Shown here: one piece after another, positions 42,531 to 53,629 of the stretch
How positions within the stretch are numbered: the first letter of the stretch is position 1
Layout: each line of letters opens with the position of its first letter
Assembly (NCBI RefSeq): GCF_000764305.2
Contig: NW_025939426.1
Span: 3,957 to 67,956 of the forward strand
Reading direction: 5' to 3'
Source of the DNA: Hyalella azteca
Lineage: Eukaryota; Arthropoda; Malacostraca; Amphipoda; Hyalellidae
Length of the DNA stretch: 64,000 nt
Made by a program: the position numbers and the translations under genes
The notes under the pieces: model-generated
Told to the model about the DNA's origin: nothing
What the model saw: only the letters and a program-made list of their open reading frames with translations
Database searches by the model: none

Positions 42531-44654
42531 TTTTTTCTTTGTTTTATTTTCTGACATCAGACTTTTTTTTAAATTTAATCAATTTTAACCAGACAATTCC
42601 CACACACCAAGAACACAATTTCCCTATATCAAGCACATCTTCCTGACCATGGTAATGACAAGATATATTTTGGCACATTGAAAATTGGATTAAATGCATA
42701 ATTAATATGTCTTTGCCAGAAACAGCTACACTGCAGGGTGGAATTCTCAAGTTAAAATTGAGAATATCTTACACATGAAGTGATGTGAAAAAGTTTTTCA
42801 GAAATCATGAACTATTAAGCACATAATTTTTCCGTTTTTATTGTCTTTATTAAATGTGGAAATTTTTGAAAGAAGTTTGAATAACAATTTAATATTTGAA
42901 TAGAAGAGACCTATTTGTGAAGTATATGCTTTACCAATTTGGAATTATTTGCAGAAATTTTGTCAGAGGCAGCAACAGGGGCTTTGATAACAAGTGAGAG
43001 GACAAAGTCAAGAATTATCTTGACTCTTGATGATTGCTGAATGAAAGCTGATAAATCATTCATGATTACTAAATGAAAGCTGATAAATTAATAGGTGAAT
43101 ACTTGACTATAACTAGTCACAGTCACTATATACAGCCCATGCCACTCTGAGGTAGACAAAAACCCACCCATTAAAAAATTATCCTTGCATTACCAGGCCC
43201 TCAACCTGTCAGGACCTAATGTAATGGAATTAAAATTTACCACCAGATATCTCCTTAATATCAAAATGCATTAAGTGAGCTTTTCAATGTCAAAATTTTT
43301 GGGCACTGCTCAAGCAGTTTTTGTTATCATTGCTAGAGGAATATCTTGACCAATTTTTTGTAATTATTTTATGTCAGCCTTACCTAATCTTCATTTTAAA
43401 CATTGATTTCAACTTTGACATTTCTTTAACATGCTAATTCAACAGTATTGTTTAATTTAGCTTTCTGACAAAAAACTACTAGCTATAAAAGCCTGGCAAA
43501 TATGGATAATATATTCACTAATAGTACTAATGAGATTTGGTAGAAATTTCACAGCACTTAGTGCAATTCTGCAAAGGATATAAGGAAAAAAATGAAAAAG
43601 TTTTTTTTAGAGCTTAAGTTACAGCTTTCAACATAACAAATATCAATCCTTTGGTCCCTTTTCAATAAGCATGTGAATCTTCTTCCAAATTTTATCAAGT
43701 CTAGAAAAATTATAATATCTTAGGAAACACTCATCTCCTTAATTTAAAATACTGTATATATATTCTACTATTCTAGGAAGATGGTTCTTGTATAATATAA
43801 GACTAAGAGCTGCATAGCCTAGGTGACCAATGCAAAGGTCTCCTAGGGTTTCCATGACCCTACATGAGTGAATTTGAAGAATTCCTATTTAATAAGATTT
43901 CATTTTCATGTGCATGGCATATATAGTCAGTGCAATTGGCAAGCACTTTAATTAGCACAACTTTCATAGTTTCTTTCACAATTTTTACCATTTATATATG
44001 TAGTATAATTTGCAACACCTAGATGCATACTTACTTGAAATGCAATATTTAGCAAGGTATACAAAACTGATCCTCTATTTATTTTGGACATTACTTCATC
44101 AATTATATCCAGTCACTAGCATTTTTGTCAAGTTAAATGTTTGAAACTTATTAGAAAGAATCTTTATTATTTACTCTATATAACTTGTCCATGATTTTAT
44201 TAAATCAACATTTTACAGTTGATATATTTAGAGCTTAGAATGCTATAACTAGACACTTAACATTTCAAAGTGAAGACATTTTTTATTGGCAAAGGTTTGA
44301 GAAATGATATTTTTTTAATATATAACTACAAAATTGTTGATAAACTTATCATGCTAAGGGCTTATTGGAACAAAATAACTATTTACTGGATTTGAAATGA
44401 AGAGACATTGTACAAGTCTTTATTCCTTGGCATTTAGGATCCTGGATATAGCACTATAAATAATGATGTTAGTAAACAAGACTATTTGACAATTGACAGT
44501 TTATTTCCAATTTACTGGTTAATTTAAAGATTTTACAAAATATAGATCTGACACTACTGGTATCCATATTAACTGGTTTACTTATAGAACTAATGAACTG
44601 AGGGCCACAAAATAGTATCTTGTTTGCCACCCAGTGGCAGCCATAGACGCACGC

Positions 44655-44679
44655 CCATAGTGGGTGGCACCCACTATGG
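44655..44679. repeat. 25-bp near-perfect palindrome
   Basis: CCATAGTGGGTG, one G, then the exact inverse of the first 12 bases. It could extrude as a hairpin. No associated gene. Confidence 0.6.
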
Positions 44680-45130
44680 CTTGATAATGTGTTGACAAGT
44701 TTATACTGGTAGTTATGCTAGAGTGTATAATTGTACTGTCCATCAAAAATGATGAGCATCATTGGTTCTATAATTTCTTACACAAATTTCTGTTACCAAT
44801 AACTTGGAATATAGAACTCCCAATTCAAACATAACTGCCTGTGCCTATAACAGTTAAAAAAATAGTATTGCAATACCAGGCAAGCTGGCAATGTATTGCT
44901 CAACTTTCTAAAACCAAAATGCTAATGCAATGCAATCAATAGATTGAGGCTTTTATTATTGGAATTTGGAACATTTGTAACTGCAAATTGCAATCAAGTC
45001 AACAAGTATGCAATTCATATCTTTCTAACTTCTAAGTTCTAACTCTAACTTCTAAGCTTATTACCTAAAATTAAGGATAAAAACCTGTAATTACAGTTCA
45101 AATTTGATTTAGCCCCCCACAGTGAAACGT

Positions 45131-45330
45131 GGAAAACATCTACCTTTAGGTTCGCAACTAGAACTTTCCTGCCATTTCCAAAACCACAAGATTTCTGTCA
45201 GATGAATTACCTCCTGCCTAATTGTTAACAAAAAGGCACAATCGGGCTGCGAGATTCCAATTGTATTAAAATTATGTCACGTTAGAGCCGCAAGATTTCA
45301 TAGACAAGTAGAAAAATTCAATCCTGCGCG
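45131..45330 (+). repeat. Dispersed repeat D, copy 2
   Basis: Same family and orientation as 2905-3115, with several indels. Confidence 0.65.
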
Positions 45331-45958
45331 GCCCACACTAAACAGAATACCTAGGTATGTCTTTTTGTTTATAGTTCTTACATTATTTTGTGAAAAATTT
45401 CATTTTGACATTTTATTTTCATTTTGATTGACATTTTCAACCAAAATAATGTCAATCAGTCAATTAAATATATTTCTTTTACTACTGACTTTTCTCTACA
45501 TAGGCTACCTACAGTGACATTACTGACATAGGCTACACTGACTACTGGCTACAGCACCTGTGTTATTTTATGTTGCCACAGGGCACAGGCCACTTGCTGC
45601 CTTTAATAGAAATCTATTTCATAAACATAATCAAGTCACAACTTTCTAGCAGAAAAGCTTGTTAGTCATATGTGGTAGGCTAATTGAACCCTACAAATCA
45701 GAACTCTGACCACAACCAGTCTTATAGATAATTAGATTTTTATTGGCAAAGGGCAAGTCAATTTCGTTGTAGCCTAGACTTGTAGCTGTAGTGCAGTGTT
45801 GCACATGCATCTGACTAGGCTACAGGTAAAATATTTTCCAGAATTAGAATATTAGTGTCGAAACTCGGCATTGAAGAAATACCTAGGCTTTGACTGTTGA
45901 AAGTTGATTTCTAAATTGGTGCTCAAAAATTTAAAATTACAAAAATGATAAACTTCAG

Positions 45959-46345
45959 TTGAATATTCAACTAATCAAAAACCTATTGATTCAAGGAAGC
46001 TATTTGTTATTTTATTTACTTATAGAAGTTATAGCTAGTCAACTGCGGCGAGTGCGGTCTGCCGCGTCGGTAGATGCGTTCGGTAGCTGGTCTCAGCCAG
46101 CCTGCCAGGTCAAACCGACAAAAACAGAAATAGAAGCCAAAAATTACAAACTTTCCGAATCACCGTACAAAAGTGGGATACATACGGAAATGAACAAAGT
46201 TTTCACACTACATGAAATTACTCTACTTTATAGGCGATTCATGAGATTGGGAGCCACAAGAGTGAAGTCTGGTCAAAAGAGGCCTCACAGAAGAATGTTC
46301 AAGCAATTCAAACTGAAACTTGACTGCAGAGGAAACCGCCTTTAG
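45959..46345 (+). CDS. Unassigned 128-aa ORF with a nearby poly(A) signal
   Basis: It opens MNIQLIKNLLIQGSYLLFYL, a hydrophobic start, then becomes basic and ends in a Lys/Arg-rich tail (GQKRPHRRMFKQFKLKLDC). FTLHEITLLYRRF superficially resembles the first helix of an EF-hand calcium sensor, but no calcium loop follows. AATAAA sits at 46382-46387, 37 bp after the stop. It could be a last exon with upstream exons missed, a retrocopy fragment, or chance. I do not recognise it. Confidence 0.2.
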   Translation: MNIQLIKNLLIQGSYLLFYLLIEVIASQLRRVRSAASVDAFGSWSQPACQVKPTKTEIEAKNYKLSESPYKSGIHTEMNKVFTLHEITLLYRRFMRLGATRVKSGQKRPHRRMFKQFKLKLDCRGNRL

Positions 46346-46387
46346 TGTTTCCACTGTCTTTGGAAAACCCCTTTGAATTTGAATAAA

Positions 46388-47057
46388 ACAGCATAATGTT
46401 ATGTTGTAGTCAATGTAGTGTTTCTACGCTCGATGAAAATTCATTATAAATAATATTACTGTCATTAATAATTCGGTGTTTATACATTCCTTCGAGGTTT
46501 TTACTTACATTTCAAAGGAACAAATTAGCAACCATGGGAGCAGAGGAAAATTGTTAATTTTTAACATCTCAATGAATTCGGTGCCACAACTACAATATTC
46601 TCTGTTGGATTAGGTTAAATTGAAAGCTATCATACGACCGACTTACATGTATGCTACAATGGGCTGCAAATAATTAGTTTCACTAACTACATAATTTAAA
46701 AAATGTAACATAAATAAAAAGCTTCTGATTTGCAAATTTTAATTAACTTGAGTTCAAACTTTACTGTACTATTTCACATACAAATAAACAGCACATGTGA
46801 ATTCCCGTACAATAGGTTTTGCTAAATATTAACACATAAAAAAAAAACTGATACTCATTATATTAGCGCACAAGTAATAACAAGGAATCGATCATAGGAC
46901 TAACGTGCGAAATCAATGGAATAATTAGCCCCCAATATAACTACGTCATTCTACGTCGAGTATGGCATAGAGTCGAGTCTGAAATTTTCACTCCAGATAA
47001 GAGTTCGTCAGGAAGATAACAACAAAATAATATGCGTTTAAAAATTACTTTTTAAAG
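46388..47057. other. Intergenic, no gene recognised
   Basis: AT-rich sequence with no protein-like ORF. It ends in the TTTAAAAATTACTTTTTAAAG lead-in that precedes most copies of MITE family A. Confidence 0.4.
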
Positions 47058-47792
47058 ACAACACTTCCAAAGAATCCAGTGTCTACCGAATCGACACTTC
47101 AGCGAACTCGCCTGCGAGCTCGAATGCAAAACCTAACTTCATTTTCAACTCTGGCACTCATAACACCTTCAATTATGAACGGACTTTATTCAAATTTGAA
47201 ATATAAGTAGATAATATCAAAAATCCGTTCATAATTGAAGGAGTTATGAGTGCCAGAGTTGAAAATGAAGTTAGGTTTTGCATTCGAGCTCGCAGGCGAG
47301 TTCGCAGGCGAGTTCGCTGAAGTGTCGATTCGGTCCAGTGTCTCCAATCTTACAGATGTACAATGAATTTCTCATTTAATTTTCGAATTAAAAAAATTAG
47401 TTTTTCAATTTTTTTAATATAAATTTTTTTTAATATATACTTTTTTTCAAAATTAATTATTCTATTAATTGATTCATGCATTGCCTCTGACTTCACACAA
47501 GTATGTAAAATTTCAGATCAATTAGACAGGTAAAAGTGTGTCAGATATCAGTTATAAGATTTGTAGCTGACAAAATTATTTTTTCAATTTTTTAACTATT
47601 GAAAATTTGTTTTTAATTTTTAAAATCTTTTATTTTGACATTTGATTCATGCATTGTCTTCAACTTTACACAAGTGTGCAAAATTTCAGATCGATAGGAT
47701 AATTTGAAGTGTATTAAATTTCGATTACAAGATTTGTAGCAGACAGACAGACAAACAAACAGACAAGAAGTGAAGTTAAAGAGAAGTGTTGT
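47058..47792 (+). mobile_element. MITE family A, interrupted by a foldback element
   Basis: Starts ACAACACTTCC and ends AGAAGTGTTGT (47782-47792). Removing the 250-bp insertion and one 9-bp duplicate leaves ~476 bp, the normal size. It is the clearest nested insertion in the window. Confidence 0.8.
47085..47334. mobile_element. Foldback element 2 with 9-bp target duplication
   Basis: Flanked by CCAGTGTCT at 47076-47084 and 47335-47343. Almost the whole 250 bp is an inverted repeat. The arms, ~105 and ~117 bp, start ACCGAATCGACACTTCAGCG, continue through ACTCGCCTGCGAGCTCG and end in CCTTCAATTATGAACGGA. The right arm has one extra 12-bp GAACTCGCCTGC unit. Plan and several words (CGACA, ACTCGCCTGCG, CTCATAA, CCTTCAAT, ACGGA) match foldback element 1. 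Confidence 0.85.
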
Positions 47793-47799
47793 AAAAAGG

Positions 47800-48330
47800 T
47801 TCGTTTTCAGCAATTTCCTGTACCGAAACACACATATACATGATGTATGTGCTCGTTGTGATAAAGGTTAATGATTATATCTACAGTTGACAATGGCGGC
47901 TCAAGTTTGGCTGCTGTCGTGGAATAGTTTAGTCAAAAATTCGCGTACTCAGTCATGGCGGATAGCTCTGCACGCAGCTGCGTCTCTTGCACCTACGTAA
48001 TATTTATAAAATAATGAATTATTGATGTTCCTAGCTCCTGTCTATGGAAAGATGAGTGCGGGGTAAAGAGGGTGGAACTTCTTAAATTTGCGAAGGTGCT
48101 AACGGTCTCACAAGTATAACGAATGAACCTAGTCATAGAGGTTAATGTATTAAAATCCAGTGAAAACTTATAATGATATTTCACGGAAATATCCAAGTTG
48201 TTCACCCTGCATAAAATGTGACGTGCTTGCTAAATGTTTTTAGAGTCACAGTAATTATCTGCATTGTCTATGTAGTAAAATGATGAAGACATGGCAACCC
48301 AAGCTATATTCGAACAAATGACCAGTTAAC
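47800..48330 (+). repeat. Dispersed repeat C, copy 1
   Basis: A ~500-bp repeat with landmarks CAGCAATTTCCTGTACC, ATGATGTATGTGCTC, GTGGAATAGTTTAGTCA, CAGTCATGGCGGAT and ACAGTAATTATCTGCATTGT. Copies are also at 48955-49465 and 51180-51615, same orientation. No ORF in common; probably a non-autonomous transposon. Confidence 0.7.
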
Positions 48331-48954
48331 TGGAATAGGAGTAACAGATATCAAATACTAATTAACAAATCACAACTCAAATATAATCAACAACAGACAC
48401 AATAACGAAACTGATTTATAATCAGAAATGTATGTGGCGGGGAACTTACATTACATAGCGGCAGTGGTACGATCAGGAGGATCGAGAGTTTGATCTTGAC
48501 GAGGTGTAATGGCTTGAGCACAACTGCAGAATTTTTAAGTTTTTAACGACATTTTGCTTGCTGTAGGCAATCAAAATCGTAATTTATATTTTCATTGCGG
48601 TTGGTCGGAACTCGGAAGTTAATTGCTTAGCAGCGCAAGTAAAAATCATTTAACTTTACGTTTCAAATGGAAAAAATATTAAAAACTTGCAACCTTTGGC
48701 AGATAATTTTGATCTCTAAATGCTTTAAATGTCGAAATGATTTCCGAGAAAACATTTTCATTATCCCACAGCAACAATGCGATATAAGCTATGAATACAT
48801 AGACAAGAAGTAGAGATTATCTTGTCAACCCGGAAAACTTTTCTTACGCTGAGAATACCTAAAGTGACGTCATGGCCGGGACTCGCAGTAACTTTGGGGT
48901 AAAAACTTTCATTAAAAAAACTTGTTTAACTTGAACAAGTAGGCAAGCCGCTTA

Positions 48955-49465
48955 TCTGTATTGTTCAGCAATTTTCTGCACTGAAACACACACATGCGTG
49001 ATGTATGTGCTCTTTGTGATAGAGGTTAATGAATGTACAGTCGACAATGGCAGCTGAGGTTTGGCTGCTGTTGTGGAATAGTTTAGTCATAGCTCAAAAA
49101 CGCGCGTGCTCAGTCATGGCGGATCGGTCTGCACGCAGCCGCGGCATTTTTATCAAAGTTATATTTCGCTCCTCGAATTATTTTTGATTCTCCTAGCACT
49201 TGTCTGTGAAAAGATGGGTGTGGAGGATAGTAAATGGAAGTTATTATATATGAGAAGGAGTGTTCAGTTTTTGTGAAATAAAATGATGAAAATAGTCATG
49301 GAGACCAATGTATCAAAGACATGTGAAATCCTATCATAATGTATAATGATACTTCACGGAGATACATATGTCTCAAAGTCACAGTAATTATCTGCATTGT
49401 CTATGTAGTAAAATAATGAAGACTTGGCAATCCAGGCTTTATTCGAACAAATGACCTGTGATCAA
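48955..49465 (+). repeat. Dispersed repeat C, copy 2
   Basis: Starts TCAGCAATTTTCTGCACTG and runs to TTCGAACAAATGACC. The block from AGTCACAGTAATTATCTGC to GAACAAATGACC is nearly identical to the other copies. Confidence 0.7.
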
Positions 49466-49547
49466 TTGTGAGAAGAAAATAACAGCTGGACGAGGGCGCT
49501 GACAGTCAGCAGCTGTGCGGGGCGCTGACTGTCAGTAGAGTAGCAGG

Positions 49548-49906
49548 TTAACCTGATGCTGCTCGGCAGGTTGCGCGTGATGAGTAGCAGGTTAACCTGA
49601 CGTGATTGTATAACTGTATTCGTAACGGTGACGTGAAACATGAAATGTTGTTGCGTGAATGAGTTGCAGCGCAGTTTTTTCGTTTATAGCCGTGGCCCCT
49701 GGTGTTGGATCTTGTTTCAAATTCTAGTAATCCTTCTGGTACCTTGTATAAACCATGAGTATACTTGTATACTTCAATGAGGTCCCCACGCAGACGTCGA
49801 TAACTGAGGCTTGGAAGCTTCATAATCTTTAATCTTTTTTCATAAGACTTGCCTTCAAGCCTGGAATTATCCTTGTTGCACGTCTTTGAACTCTCTACTA
49901 AATTTT
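49548..49906 (-). mobile_element. Non-LTR retrotransposon reverse-transcriptase C-terminal fragment
   Basis: The reverse strand encodes LPSLSYRRLRGDLIEVYKYT, then GLYKVPEGLLEF and TRGHGYKRK. This is the block found after the RT domain in Jockey/CR1-type elements. Upstream (49824-49906) the related coding sequence continues in another frame, so the fragment is frameshifted and 5'-truncated. No intact element is present. Confidence 0.75.
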
Positions 49907-49914
49907 TGTCTTTT

Positions 49915-50055
49915 TAACGCATTTTATCATTTATGGGAAAAAAGGCGCTATTGTGCTCGTCATTTCCGTCCGTCTGTCTGTCTGCCAGTCCGCGACTTCA
50001 TGTTTTCGTCGACGAGAAAATGCGCTCTCTGTCACTCACTGCAGTGAGTACTGAG
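49915..50055 (-). repeat. Dispersed repeat B, copy 3
   Basis: Reverse-strand copy of the family at 4727 and 10219, with the landmark GTCACTCACTGCAGTGAGTA. A partial second unit follows to about 50110. Confidence 0.6.
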
Positions 50056-50194
50056 CAATATTTTCAGCGCATTTTCTCATTTATGAAAAAAATGCACTAT
50101 TTTCAAGTTTTTTTTTCAAGTTTCGACGAACACACGGCGTTATTCTTCATAGATCCTGCATCTAAGTTCTCGTAGTAACGCTTGACAAGTATAA

Positions 50195-50305
50195 GGGCAG
50201 GGTGGCCCAGTGGTTACAGTTCAGAGTACCAGGATTAGAGCAGTGAGTTGCGTAATCGATGCCCGCAACAAGCTGTGATTATTTTGCGATGTTAAGAATC
50301 GGCAA
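50195..50305 (+). repeat. tRNA-derived SINE piece
   Basis: GGTGGCCCAGTGGTTACAG resembles a pol III box A. The tail (AGCAGTGAGTTGCGTAATCG) carries a decayed box B. It is related to the reverse copy at 52085-52250. Confidence 0.45.
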
Positions 50306-51179
50306 CAGGTCTAACGATCTAATGAACGTTGAAACTGCTATCACTATTACTATCAGTCCCAGCATTCTATTGGATATATTAAGTGAAGATTTTTCTATAT
50401 AAATATTTCTAACGAATAATGTCTACTAGAACCCATTTTTGTCTTCTTATATGAGTTGAATTTTTATATTATTATTAATATCTTCCTTACTTCATCGAAT
50501 TACATTTAACTGAATAACATATTTAAAGAGAAAGATCATCTCGCTTTTTTAGTAAGGGTTCAATTCTAATTCTAGTTAGTTAATTTATACATGGAAGGAA
50601 AAGGAAGAGCTGCTGCTACTTGTTGAAAAGTCATGTTATCTTGTCCGTAGACTTATTGGGACTCTACCTCTGATTACAGAGCACGCAGCGCGTTGCGAAC
50701 TTGTTGGGATAACTCATGTAAACAGCCAAGCTTCATACCAGCCACCGAACGCTCAAAAAATCACTTGAATTACTTTGAAATTTAGATTAAATATTAAATT
50801 AAAACTCACACTACAAAAATTCACAAAAAACTGTGGATGCAAATTATTTGCCTTCATATATCTAGTTAATTAGCTACTCGAGCAATCGTTTGCCATTATT
50901 ATCGTTCGGTTTCTCTGACGAGTCAGAGTTGTGAATTACGGGAAAATAATACCGTATTCCCGCTCACCGCTAGCTGAAACTTCCTATAATATTTTATAAT
51001 ACAATATAATATTCCTTTCGTATAATATTTGTGAATAATTCCTCCATTTGCTTGCTTGCATCGCAGCACATCAGACAGATAGCCGCATAGAATAGAATAA
51101 AAGTGTCGGCACTGAAGAAATAGGCCCGTGGCATATGCAGTCGTGTACCAAATTATATAAGGAAGTGTTCCACGCTAAG
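50306..51179. other. Intergenic, no gene recognised
   Basis: AT-rich. No protein-like ORF or further repeat was noticed. Confidence 0.4.
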
Positions 51180-51615
51180 CATATTTAAGCGATGATTATT
51201 ACATATACTCGATGCATGTATTCGTTGTGATGATTGTTAATAAATTTGCTTACTGTCGATGAAGGCGTGATGAAGATTGCCAGCGATATAGAATAGTTGA
51301 GTCATCGCTTGAGGCATGCGCGTGCTCAGTCTTTGCTGATCAATGTACGTTCATCTGTGCATCATTACGTCAAGTCCTAAGTAGTCGATTTTCCTAATCT
51401 ATTTTTGAAGCTTCAACCCACCATCTCGAGGATGGTTGGGTGCGAGGCTACTTATATGGAATAATCTCGAGTAATGCGGAAGCTTCCCGTAGTCTATTAT
51501 GACGATTTAATGAGATATGTCTCAGAGTCACAGTAATTATCTGCATTGTCTATGTAGTAAAATAATGAAGACTTGGCAATCCAGTTTATATTCGAACAAA
51601 TGACCAGTTACCTGG
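51180..51615 (+). repeat. Dispersed repeat C, copy 3
   Basis: Most diverged copy. The right part (AGTCACAGTAATTATCTGCA to GAACAAATGACCAGTTA) remains nearly identical to copies 1 and 2. Confidence 0.65.
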
Positions 51616-51655
51616 ATGCATTCTAGATATCGCGGGGCATTTATAATAACTACTT

Positions 51656-51705
51656 ATATTCCAAATTTCGAGAAGATCCGTTCAGTATTGAAGGAGTTAT
51701 GAGTG
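51656..51705 (-). mobile_element. Solo arm of the foldback family
   Basis: Reverse strand reads CCACTCATAACTCCTTCAAT, then ACTGAACGGATC and a TTTGGAATA end. This is the inner-arm signature of foldback elements 1 and 2, here without the second arm. Confidence 0.5.
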
Positions 51706-51756
51706 GTTTGGTAGCTTCAAAAACGCATATATTCGTTTTATTTTTTATTTAAATGC

Positions 51757-52075
51757 ACCGCCCGTCACTAGCGTTGGTTCATTACCTCCATCACCTCCCG
51801 TCACTAGCGTTGGTTCATTATCTCCCTCACCTCCCGTCACTAGCATTGGTTCATTACCTCCCTCACCTCCCGTCACTAGCGTTGGTTCATTACTTTCCTC
51901 ACCTCCCGTCACTAGCGTTGGTTCATTACCTCCCTCACCTCCCGTCACTAGCGTTGGTTCATTACCTCCCTCACCTCCCGTCACTAGCGTTGGTTCATTA
52001 CCTTCCTCACCTCCCGTCACTAGCGTTGGTTCATTACCTTCCTCACCAGCACCTCGTCACTAGCGTTGGTTCATC
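51757..52075 (+). repeat. 36-bp minisatellite
   Basis: About nine units of CCCGTCACTAGCGTTGGTTC followed by ATTACCTCCCTCACCT, differing by single substitutions. Both strands are open as repetitive peptides; these are shadows. No gene is attached. The array runs into a SINE. Confidence 0.85.
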
Positions 52076-52084
52076 ACTTCATTA

Positions 52085-52250
52085 ATCACAGCTTGTTACG
52101 GGTCTCGAACACGCAACTCGTTGCTCCCAATTTACTGTGTTTAACCGCCCGGCCAGAACTGTAGCAGGTAGCTGGGATCGAACCAACAACTCACCCCTCC
52201 AATTTTGGTACAGCGAACTGTAACCACTGGGCTACCCAACATCTTGATGA
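52085..52250 (-). repeat. tRNA-derived SINE pair
   Basis: Two reverse-strand pol III-like heads are visible: GGCCGGGCGGTTAAACACAG (about 52135-52155) and TGGGTAGCCCAGTGGTTAC (about 52218-52238), the latter with a box B-like GGTTCGATCCC at about 52170. A hairpin (CCCAACATC / GATGTTGGG) follows at 52235-52257. Confidence 0.55.
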
Positions 52251-52666
52251 TGTTGGGTGGCCCAGTGGTCTCATTTCAAACCCAGTGGTCTTCAAAGTCG
52301 CATATAATTTTACAGTAAATACCATTTTTATCCATTACCATTATCCATTTTATAAATACCATTTTATCCATTTTATCTTATCGCATCACATTCTAAAAGT
52401 ACATTTTTCTTACTTTTCATCAGTAGGGATGAAGAAATTTAATCCGTTTGACGTGTCGGACCATTTTACGGCCGGTCTCCAAATTTAGTGACCAAGTACG
52501 GTAATATCTCCCGAAGTAATAGAAGCTGGGTTCCAAGCAGACAAAATCAAACGGCGGTCTGTGGGATTTGTCTTGATTCTTTCAATGAGCTGAAAAATAG
52601 AATTATTGACAATGTCAATAGTCACTTCAAACAGAATAATATACGTTTAAAAATTAATTTTTAAAG

Positions 52667-53119
52667 ACAACACTTCTAAAGAATCCAGTGTCTCCATTCT
52701 TAAAGATGTACAATGAATTTCTCATTTCATCTTCGAATAAAAAAAAATAAATTTTTTTTAATATATAAAATTTTTTTTCGAAATTATTTATTCTATCAAT
52801 TGATTCATACATTGCCTCCGACTTCACACAAGTGTGCAAAATTTCAGATTAATTGGACAGGTGAAAGTGTGTCATAGATCATTTTAGATTTGTAGCTGAC
52901 AAAAATATTTTTTCAATTCGTTTAATATTGAAAGCGAAAATTTTTTATTCCTAAAATTATTTATTTTGTCATTTGATTCATGCATTGTCTTCAACTTTAC
53001 GCAAGTGTGCAAAATTTCAGATCGATCGGATAAGTAGAAGTTTATTAAATTTTGATTACAAGATTTGTAGCAGACAGACAAACAGTCAAACAAGAAGTGA
53101 AGTTAAAGAGAAGTGTTGT
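52667..53119 (+). mobile_element. MITE family A copy
   Basis: ACAACACTTCT (52667-52677) to AGAAGTGTTGT (53109-53119), 453 bp, preceded by the conserved lead-in TACGTTTAAAAATT. Confidence 0.8.
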
Positions 53120-53154
53120 AAAAATAATATACGTTTAAAAATTACTTTTTAAAG

Positions 53155-53629
53155 ACAACACTTTCAAAGAATCCAGTATGACCAATCTTACAGATGTATA
53201 CAATGAATTTCTCATCTAATTTTCGAAAATTAAAAAAATCAACGTTTCCAATTTTTTTAATATTTATAAATTTTTTTAATATATAATTTTTTTTTCAAAA
53301 TTATTTATTCTGTTAATTGATTCATGCATTGCCTCTGACTTCACACAAGTGTGCAAAATTTCAGATCAATTAGACAGGTAAAAGTGTGTCAAATATCAGT
53401 TATAAGATTTGGTGCAGACAAAATTATTTTTCAATTTTGAATTTTTTTTTTAATTTTTAAAATAATTTATTTTGACATTTGATTCATGCATTGTCTCCAA
53501 CTTTACGCCAGTGTGCAAAATTTCAGATCGATAGGATAACTAGAAGTGCATTAAATTTCGATTACAAGATTTGTAGCAGACAGACAGACAAACAAACAAA
53601 CAAGAAGTGAAGTTAAAGAGAAGTGTTGT
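53155..53629 (+). mobile_element. MITE family A copy, tandem with the previous one
   Basis: ACAACACTTTC (53155) to AGAAGTGTTGT (53619-53629), 475 bp. It is head to tail with the previous copy; the 35-bp spacer repeats the lead-in sequence found left of that copy. Confidence 0.8.

Larger units (their letters stand above)
41418..45958. other. Intergenic, no gene recognised
   Basis: AT-rich. It contains an inverted repeat (42386-42530), a 25-bp palindrome (44655-44679) and dispersed repeat D (45131-45330). Short open frames show no family resemblance. Confidence 0.4.

Noticed and set aside
51745..52085. Repetitive peptide ORFs on both strands
   Set aside because: Produced by the 36-bp minisatellite; no exon or signal nearby.
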